From: Tillus elongatus
Taxonomy: Eukaryota > Arthropoda > Insecta > Coleoptera > Cleridae
NCBI GenBank assembly: GCA_964006375.1
Contig: OZ023262.1
Span: 195,301,907 to 195,365,906, forward strand
Direction: 5' to 3'
DNA: 64,000 nt
Part shown: one piece after another, positions 55,072 to 64,000 of the stretch
How positions within the stretch are numbered: the first letter of the stretch is position 1
Layout: each line of letters opens with the position of its first letter
The notes under the pieces: generated by a model
What the model was told of the DNA's origin: nothing
What the model saw: only the letters and a program-made list of their open reading frames with translations
The model's database searches: none
Made by a program: the position numbers and the translations under genes

Positions 55072-55215
55072 ACAATTCACATTATCGAGTGCTATCTGAT
55101 ACTATGAACACTATTCAAATTTACGAGAAGCAATAAGAACTTTCAATGCCAATCTTTAATTTTTAAGTTTAAAGTTTAAATTCCTTTAATCCGTAAATGA
55201 TATATATTACGCTGA

Positions 55216-55218
<3 letters not shown>

Positions 55219-55298
<80 letters not shown>
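55219..55298. repeat. (TA)n tract 21
   Basis: Pure TA tract. The flanks do not clearly match H arms. Confidence 0.97.
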
Positions 55299-55301
<3 letters not shown>

Positions 55302-55559
55302 TAAATGCTTCAAATTTAAATAAGTTCATTTGCTATGAACCTAGGAAGTCGATATATAGCCAAGTCTTTATCAGCACGATATATTTACCAAATTTGATTA
55401 AAATAACGCTACCCACATTTTATTGGTTAATAAAATCTGGTGTCGTTTTCTACTCTAAGTAGTCATTGACTTGTAGTCACCTGCCACGCTTAAACTACGC
55501 TAATGGCTAGCTGCCTCCGCCACAACAGATAGACAGGCAGACAACTCTGTCGTCTGTTA

Positions 55560-55925
55560 TTTTTTCCCCCAGAAAAAATGTTTTTCTTTTTATAAAACCT
55601 GTTCCGATCAGGCTGGCTAGCGAGCCTATCCAAGCTATTAATAGAAGAAAAGTACGTGCCGAGCAGAGCATCTTGCACAAAAGTTAATACTTGTGCCTGC
55701 AATAGACGCAATTTATCAGTTTGGTCCACATGTTGGCGTACCAATTTCTGTCTCTGACATTTTCCAAAGTTAATTTTCCAATTATGTGTGCTAATAACGT
55801 TTATCGAAGGCCTTATGGATTTTAAACACTTTTAAATCATTCACATTTTTACTCATCATTTTGGGGCATATTTTCAATCTACTTAAAAATGATTTTAAAA
55901 TTTATAAAGGTCTTTCTAGAACAGC

Positions 55926-55929
<4 letters not shown>
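55560..55929 (-). repeat. H repeat, right arm (reverse), diverged
   Basis: CCCCAGAAAAAATG, GGCTGGCTAGCGAGCCTATC and CAAGCTATTAATAGAAG resemble the cleavage of AACAAAGTT/GCTAACGA…CCAAGCCACTTGCG order in other H arms. A weak match. Confidence 0.4.

Positions 55930-56006
<77 letters not shown>
55930..56006. repeat. (TA)n tract 22
   Basis: Pure TA tract between weak H arms. Confidence 0.97.
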
Positions 56007-56009
<3 letters not shown>

Positions 56010-56150
56010 ATATCAAATGTTAAAAGGACCTAGGTTTCGAGTGCTACGGGCTCAAATTCGCGATCATTTAAAGAAAAATTTGCAAAGTCGCACCATCGAT
56101 ACCTATTAGCAAATTTTTTTTTTAATTAAAATTTTGCTAAAAAGGGTCAT
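56007..56150 (-). repeat. H repeat, left arm (reverse), diverged
   Basis: ACATATCAAATGTTAAAAGG, CGCGATCATTTAAAGAAAAA, then a palindromic TTAGCAAATTTTTT…AATTTTGCTAA end, the same layout as other left arms. Confidence 0.55.
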
Positions 56151-56344
56151 TTTTCGTCAAATTGGCCAAGAAAATCGGACCAGTTGGTCGGGGAATATTT
56201 TAAGTTTATTTTCGGAAAAGTGTTTTTTATACAATTAAGTTATTTTGGCGAAATGTGGTACATTCTTTCTACTATGAAGGTTATACAGTTAACCAAATTT
56301 AAGGCCTTTCAGTAAAAAAGACATATTTGACATTAAAAGCATTT

Positions 56345-56385
56345 TAATGAAAATTCGCTACCATAACCAACCTGCTACGTCCAGC
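56345..56385 (-). repeat. M repeat terminus
   Basis: AAATTCGCTACCATAACCAA then CCTGCTACGTCCAGCC, an M end. No partner located. Confidence 0.5.
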
Positions 56386-57439
56386 CTTTTTGTTAATGTA
56401 ATTAAGTAAAATTGTTTTATCATACAACAGTTTTAAATCTTATGCTCTCCTTTTGATGGAATATTTTATATTAATATGAATACATAAATTTAAAAGGCAA
56501 TTCAGATATATAACGAAAAACAGCAATTTGTGCTCATTTAAGATAGATACAGTCATCATATTATCTGCGAACTATATTTCGATTTGCTAAAATTGTGAAA
56601 TTATTATTTTCTGAATACGAAAAATAGAATATACCGACTGTTTAAAATATTTTAAACTAATTGTTATTTAATAGGAAGCTATAGTATTGAGAATTAGGTA
56701 CAAAATGTTCTAGTAAATGTAACCATTTCAACATATGCAATAGATTCCTGCTTGGATGAAATTTGAAGCTGTTTCATGAGTAGCAATTCCATTCGTGACC
56801 ATGCGTTTTGGCAGAGAATTCTACGTTTCGGAATAAGCCTCGAGATTGAAGTTGCTAAAAACTACGAATTACATTCGCTCTCTTGCAGGCTAAATTACAA
56901 CTCTGCTTTAAACCGCCATAATGTAAAATAATTTAGAAATGTTTCAACCGCAAACTGCCGAATTCACAGTCTAATAACCCCTCTCCATAAGTCAACAAAA
57001 TTAATTAGCTCGAATAATCAAAGTAAACCTCTAGCATACCAATTTGGTAAGCATGAACTGGAAATAATCCAAATTTCACGGAGCACATAATTTTTAGTGC
57101 GCCAAGTACAACCAAAACGGTGGTTGGTGAAAATAATACCTGGATTATGTTTGTAATTAACTTAAACTGCAATTTCAACCTATAATTTATGTTAACGATA
57201 GCTACGAAATACTACTGATTTATGTGTTATATTAAAATAAGATAATGTTTCGACTATGTCGCCTCAACTTAGGAGACGTACCACTATCTATATTTATTAT
57301 TATGTCTACTAGTTAATAAGCCTGCCCCTGCCAGGCGAGGTATAAAATTGCTTGTCACATAAACATTAAATAATAAGCGAAAATATTTAAATGATCTATA
57401 AAGTTTTCCGATAAACAATGTTGGTCAAAAAAAACTTTT
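56386..57439. other. Spacer, no gene recognised
   Basis: No supported feature. Confidence 0.5.
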
Positions 57440-58014
57440 GCAGAACCTTTTAGACACTTGCCCTGTTTATCCTCATGTTCTGATACCGTTACTTTTATGT
57501 CGTTATGGAACGTTCTCGTAAATCTTACGTGCATCGCCCATGACTACTATGGCCATGAACTGTATGGCTATCTTAGGCCAGACTATGTCTGTAGGCCCGT
57601 TTGTCTAAGTTTTCCGTGGTTTGGCTTTGCTGATTATTGTGTACGGTTTTGTGCCCCCGTTGTTGTTTTCTTTATTCCACAACACTGATTTAGTTCGCTT
57701 GTATTTTGTTTCGGTGTTGGGGTCGTAGCTTGCAACTTCTTTTAGCAGCGGATTTTCGTGGCTTTCGATTTTTCTGTATGTTGTTTCGGTAATTCTCTTG
57801 GGGTATTCTTTTATACTCGGTTAGTCAGCGTCTCGGTGTAGTTGAGTGTTCCTTATGCACCATGGAGCATTAAATATTAGTCGTAAGCAATTGTTTTGGA
57901 CTTTGTATGAAGTTGAGATAAGTTTCGGCTGTATGTCCCCATGCAGAAATACTGTAGGACAGAGGTGGTCTGATTACAGTTTATATAAGCATTTCGTGTT
58001 CTAGTGACATTATG

Positions 58015-58960
<946 letters not shown>

Positions 58961-58965
58961 TTAAA

Positions 58966-59383
58966 GTCCGAGATTTGTTTATTGTTATAGAAACAAGGCC
59001 AGCTCTGTTCTCAGGATAATGGCTGAGGTATCTGTTATATAATTGTCGTTAAGATTTTGTGACATATAAACTGACCCCATTTTCAGATTAAATCCGCGGC
59101 ACTGGGGTAGTTGAGAACTCAGCTGAGTATAAGTCGTACGATTTCTAGCATTATCCATTACACATTTTTTAGTTGTTACTGATAATGAATCAATTGTGCT
59201 CTTGAGTTTCTTCATTTGAGAATACACGGTATTACACAAGCGATTTTCATTTTATTTGTCAATCAGGGTATTATTGCTTGTGCAGTGATTCAACAAAATG
59301 GTTTGCTTGACTGCGCAGGGAGTGAAAAGGATTTCACTTTTGTATGCCAATAATCAATATACTATCGGAACAGAAGTTCTGAA
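58966..59383. other. Spacer, probably decayed element ends
   Basis: No gene; lies between LINE L3 and the transposase relic that follows. Confidence 0.4.
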
Positions 59384-60197
59384 ATAAAGGAAGCGGTAGG
59401 AATGGCGGTTCTTAGTCTTGTTGCTTTGAATCCTAGGACGAGTACGAGACAACTGGCAAGTGACTCTGGTTTTGGGCGAACTACCATTTAAAACACCCTG
59501 AAGCGTTATAAATTCCACCCATACAAAATCCATCTTGCACACGAACTAATGAAGATGACTTTGACAGCCGCCTGGATTTTTGTGAAGTGATAAGTGAACA
59601 AGTGGTGAGTGATCCGAATGTTCTTTTTAATGCTTGTTATTCAGATGAGACCTCCTTTTTCTTAAACGGTAACGTGAATCTTCATAATTGCCGACATTCA
59701 TACACAACACCCGGAAAAACTCGATGTTTGGGCTGGAAATTTTGGTGACCATATTGTTGGTCCTTTTTTACTCGCCTGGTAATCTGAGTGGAGATATGTA
59801 CTTGGAGTTGTTGGAAAACACCATTGATCCAATGTTACTGACATTATCGAGATTGATGAGCATTATCACCAGGCCCAGTTGGTATTTCAACAGGAAGGAG
59901 TTCCTCCACACTACGCGTTGCCTGTTCGACAATATGTCGACAACAGATTTCCAAATCCATGGGTTGGGAAAAGAGGTTCTATAGAATGGCCCGCACGATC
60001 GTCAGATTTATCACACCTAGATAAAATCTAGTCTACTCTGCCTGATTCCTTACAAAATTTACGTATCGCAGCCTATCGTAAACGAATGCCGTCAAGTCAC
60101 TCCAGGAATCTTACCGAATGTGCGCCGACGTTTTGAAAAAAACTTGCAATATTGTATGGAGGCTGGTGGTCGAAATATTGAACATTTTGAAAACTGA
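59384..60197 (+). pseudogene. family A-like DD41D transposase, heavily decayed
   Basis: Pieces in order: NPRTSTRQLASDSGFGRTTI, KRYKFHPYKIHLAHEL, NACYSDETSFFLNGNVNLHN (D1), NLSGDMYLELLENTIDP, VFQQEGVPPHY (D2 changed to Glu), NPWVGKRGSIEWPARSSDLS, and EAGGRNIEHFEN before a stop. Related to family A but clearly a different, older subfamily. Several frameshifts and a lost D3 block. Confidence 0.85.
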
Positions 60198-61175
60198 CAT
60201 GCAAGTTTTTGATAAATAAATTACTCACCTTCAGAAGTCAATTTCTAAAAACCCACTGCTTCAAAACACAATGGACTAGGTGACGGTTCGTTTTGGCTAT
60301 TTTTTTAGATTGTTTTTAAGAGAATTTTTAGCTCCTAGCTTATTTAAATTGAAAAGATAAATTAGTGGTGATATCGGTATAGCTAGATTAGGCTGTTTCC
60401 TAGATACTCTGTTAAAAAGTATTCGACCCAATAAATTTGGCAGGCTAAATTTACCGGTGATTTAAAAATTTGTAATAAAAATATATTAAACTTTTACCAT
60501 ATTTAAATCACTAAACTGAGACGCATAAGGCTTAGCTTTGAGCAGCCATGACTAATATATAAGCATCCCGACAGACTATTAATTGCGTGATATAATTATT
60601 GGTGTAAAAAGAGAAATATGAGCTAACGGAATTTTAAATGACTATCTAATCTATCGTATCCCAGCAATTTTATTTTCCCCTAATGCATATTGAAGAACCT
60701 CATTTAATTCTTCTAATTTACATGCCATTCCTGGTCATAAAGAGAGCCCATTTATTGCGTTAATTGAAATTTGCAAGAGCAAATTTATAAACTCAAAGTG
60801 ATTACAAACTCGCATTTAGATGAACAAAACGTTTTTATGTTAAGGAAAAACGCTTGCATCGTTAGCTTCTTGTAACATTGATTTTTTATAAAACAACTTT
60901 GTGTACTCTGGTTGGATTAGAGCCAACAATTCAGACTCATCGGTTACTCTTGCAATATTATCCGTCATCATAATCTCAATTTCTTTGTGCTACGAAAGAA
61001 GCAGGGTTGTACGAAGTTTATCAGGCCGTATTTTGTTATTATCCCTACATGGATAAAAAGTAGTATATGACGCAATATATTATGTAGAAATTAAATTTTA
61101 AAAAAACATGAATCTAGTACTTTTGGAGATAAAAAAAAGTGTTATCAGGTCTTTAAATTTACCTAGATACAAAAG
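60198..61175. other. Spacer, no gene recognised
   Basis: No supported feature. Confidence 0.5.
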
Positions 61176-61790
61176 ATTTCGGACACAGCAAATGCGTCAA
61201 ATTGGGTTTTCAATAAGAAATGTTAGGTGAGTAGCTAATAACATCTGAAAATAGAGTCTGGACGCAGCAAGAAATCTCCAAATTAAATTCTAAACTGACA
61301 GGCTACAAACAATGTCACAATAAATAATCAGCGGGTATGTCATTTGCCACAACTTTCATCTGAATCTGAGGATATCAGGAAAATGTATAGCAATGAATAC
61401 AGGTTCCAATGGAAGTAATTCAATTTGTTTAAAAGCAATCTAGAACTACGTTTTATTATGTATAACTTTTAAGCTTCCCATTATTCACTGTATTTAAAAG
61501 CCATCTCCCGCTTTTGGTTTAATTTGACAACACCACTTAGCTATTTGTGATTTGTTCAGGTAAACAGCAATGGCAAATGATAAATCACAGTAGTCATTGT
61601 ATGTTTATAAACTCCAAATCGACGAAGTTAATACAAATGACAAATTAAATAATCCAAACTTTAATTCTAACTAACAAAATATTTAGCACACAGCAAATGC
61701 GTCAAATTGGATTTTCAATAAAAATTGTTAGGTAAATAGTTAATAACAGTTGAAAAGTCTGGACGCAGCAAGTGCGTTATGGTAGCGAAT
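61176..61790 (+). repeat. ~100-bp direct repeat pair with M-type ends
   Basis: 61176-61275 and 61683-61780 share ACAGCAAATGCGTCAAATTG, TTTTCAATAA, GTTAGGT and AGTCTGGACGCAGCAAG. Spacing is about 507 bp. The second ends in the full M motif (GCAAGTGCGTTATGGTAGCG). Confidence 0.75.
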
Positions 61791-61821
61791 TTTCACCTAA
61801 ATTATCTACATTATTTTACGA

Positions 61822-61826
<5 letters not shown>

Positions 61827-61919
<93 letters not shown>
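61827..61919. repeat. (TA)n tract 24 plus (GA)n
   Basis: TA tract followed by about nine GA units, then GGTGTCCCACGAC, which resembles the end of the 30.7-kb palindromic element. Confidence 0.95.
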
Positions 61920-62554
61920 GTGTCCCACGACTAACGACACGTAGTCTCACGTCTATTCTTTCTGTTTGTCGAATTTTTAATGACGCAGGACTATGTGGCT
62001 CAACAAGGGCTACAATTTAAAAAATAATTTCAAATATACAGGGTTGTCCAATGAAGTGTGACACCTCAATGTTATATTCTTTCTTATGAAACACCATGTA
62101 TTTGATAACGATTTTGAACTCTACGTCTTTCTTGAAGGGTCCCTATACCAATCTATTACCGTTTGTCAGATATCTTGATTTTTCGAGCAATGTGAGGTTT
62201 TCTAAAAAAAAAACTGATCTTCCATGTAAAATAAGATCGAAAGAAAAAATCACTAGCCTGCGACGATGGCGTTTGGAGGATTAGAAGTCGTTTTGTAGTT
62301 TTCGATGTGATATCCCTCACTGGTGCCCCAGGTAAGGTCCGAGTGTTAGGACATTGTAAAATATAGTTTTTTTAAGTCTATTGCCGTCATATGGTAAAAG
62401 ACTTTCTTAAAAATTGCATGTCTGGCCAAACCTGAAATAGAAATCAGGTATTTTCTTTTTTGTTTTGCACACACTATGTATGCATACCAGTCAGCCCTTG
62501 TGAGAACCTTATTTTAAGTGCAAACACTTCCATTTTTATTGTAAATACAGTTTG
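61920..62554. other. Spacer with transposon-end-like motifs
   Basis: GGTGTCCCACGACTAACG at 61919 and TACAGGGTTGTCCAATGAAG at 62037 look like ends of TA-targeting elements. No coding feature. Confidence 0.35.
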
Positions 62555-62661
62555 TATATAAGTTTGTGTGTGTGTATGTGTGTGCGTGTGCGGGTGCGTG
62601 TGCGCGTGTGTGTGTGCGTGTGTGAGGCGTGCGTATGTGGATGCGTGCGTGCGTGTGTGTT
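62555..62661. repeat. (TG)n/(TGCG)n microsatellite
   Basis: Imperfect TG tract with GCGTGTGCG interruptions. Confidence 0.93.
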
Positions 62662-62919
62662 GCATAATAAAACAATATTTGTTTTTAAAGCATATATTTT
62701 CCGTTCTTAGCATAGTTGTCCTGGTAAGGCTACAAAACGGAAGGGAGAAATTATAAATTATATAAGAAAAATACAACAGTTTCAAATACTTAAATATGAG
62801 GCAAATTTTAAAATTGAACTTAAAAAATTGAAAATGACAATAATGACAACAAAACTGTATGTCAAATTTGAATGAAGTTCATCGGAGTCAATCTGACATA
62901 TGCAAGCTAACTATTGTGT

Positions 62920-63400
62920 ATTTCAATTTGTTTTTTGTTTTTGTCAAGGAAATATAAATAGGGGTAATATTTTTAAAAGTTATCTTCCTTTATGTTTATG
63001 AAAATTTTTTTTAAGTAATTTAAAAGTCTTGTAAACACATTTTTTTATTATTTGAGGTTTTACAATGTAAAATAGAATCATTACTGAAATTTATATTATG
63101 TATGGCCAGTAGTAAGATTATATTCAAACAAAACACACGTTCTTTTTTGTAGATGTGTATCACTTTTGTGCAGTGTTAATCTATCTTTAAGGACTGCTTA
63201 TTTGATCAGTGTCTTTTAAATTAAACTTACTACGTGGAATACAATATACCACCCCAGGTACTTTAGATATTTCATCTTTACTTTTAAGTTTACTGAAAAT
63301 ATTATTGATTGTTTTGAATATCGAAATGTTATATTAAAATTTCTTTCATCCTTATATATAAATTTCAATATTTCAATATATTGAAAATATTTTTAAGATA
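62920..63400 (-). pseudogene. Penelope-like relic, inverted copy of 7010-7300
   Basis: Minus strand: KDEISKVPGVVYCIPRSKFN, matching the 7.1-kb relic residue by residue, with flanking AACATTTCGATATTCAA and CCCTATTTATATTTCCTTG shared. The second Cys is lost. Confidence 0.5.
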
Positions 63401-64000
63401 AGGAATCGATATGTACAAATGCTAGATGTTTCCGAACTCGAAGGTATTTGGTTGTTTGGTCTGTCAGTTAAATTTGATAGTGTTTGTAGAGAGTATCTTG
63501 TATTGTAATGAAAATTGTTTATAGAATTATATAATAGTTTATTAACTAATTTGGGAGGATGCGAGCTGTTGTCTGATGATGAACGTGAATTCCTCGCATC
63601 TTCTTATGTCGAGTGGTGTTGGAATTACGTTGATATCTTGAATAGTTATTTGGGTGAGACACTTAAAAAATGTCACTGTGCATAGTTTTTATGATGGCAA
63701 CAAGAGGGGGCAGGTCGTCTGGGTACAAACGCTACAAATATATTTTCGACTTTAGGAAAGAGAATCCTCTGTGGAATCCTTTAAGACAAAAAATTCTAAC
63801 TGTCCCAAAAATATTATTATATGTGTATCAAAAACTGTAAAGTTTCACATATACATGTACGAACAGGTTCATCAAAAACAATTAAGTACGCAACTACTCT
63901 ACCCGCCCAAGAAATAATATTTACTTGCTAAATCACCATGACTGTTTTTATTTTAATATGCTTTATCAAGATGTTTACACGATTTGGCGTGCTTTGAAGA
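63401..64000. other. Spacer to window end
   Basis: No supported feature. Confidence 0.5.

Noticed and set aside
55490..55744. 84-codon minus frame
   Set aside because: Overlaps a diverged H right arm; no motif.
57458..57688. 76-codon plus frame, Cys/Pro-rich
   Set aside because: Antisense to the LINE L3 relic, so most likely a shadow frame.

Overview
The window looks like AT-rich, repeat-saturated nuclear DNA of an arthropod, almost certainly an insect. Two interrupted host genes with GT-AG introns are visible: an EcKinase-like (CHK-kinase, DUF1679/EcKL type) gene and the kinase part of CASK/Caki. Around them are Tc1/mariner, Penelope-like (PLE) and non-LTR elements, a tRNA-headed SINE and short inverted-repeat elements typical of insects. 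I cannot fix the order from sequence alone. There are no bacterial operons, CRISPR arrays or tRNA/rRNA genes.

Layout. 1-9.5 kb is repeats: a DD41D transposon cut by the left edge, a 5S-rRNA-like fragment, a SINE, a dead DD41D copy and a PLE relic. 9.5-13.8 kb holds a 560-bp repeat, a hairpin element with hammerhead-like motifs and a 2.7-kb non-LTR retrotransposon (RT + RNase H). 13.9-20.5 kb carries the last two exons of the EcKinase-like gene (+), split by a 5.7-kb intron full of repeats. 21-35 kb is a dense repeat block: a second LINE, a second 560-bp repeat, SINEs, two 2.1-2.3 kb DD41D elements, a mariner relic, palindromic elements and long (TA)n tracts. 35.3-45.5 kb holds three CASK exons (-). 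45.8-64 kb is again repeats: a nearly complete DD41D element inserted in a PLE endonuclease relic, a long-inverted-repeat element, a third hairpin element, a Jockey-like LINE with a (TA)n tract inside its RT domain, and dead transposases.

The unifying feature is about 24 pure (TA)n tracts, roughly 2.4 kb by my count. They are not random. Many sit at the same internal point of one dispersed repeat (called H here), whose two arms can be found on either side; one H copy almost lacks the tract. Others arose at I-Y-I type codons of PLE endonuclease and LINE reverse transcriptase relics. Transposons whose target is TA have repeatedly inserted into these tracts, giving TA - element - TA sandwiches.

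The most unusual object is a ~250-bp near-perfect hairpin element present three times (10646-10894, 34812-35047, 53577-53830). Each arm carries a compact hammerhead-ribozyme-like core (CTGANGA, a stem with compensatory changes between copies, GAAAC, a 4-nt loop, GTC). Two copies have 11-12 bp target duplications. PLE relics in the same window suggest a non-autonomous PLE derivative, but that link is inference.
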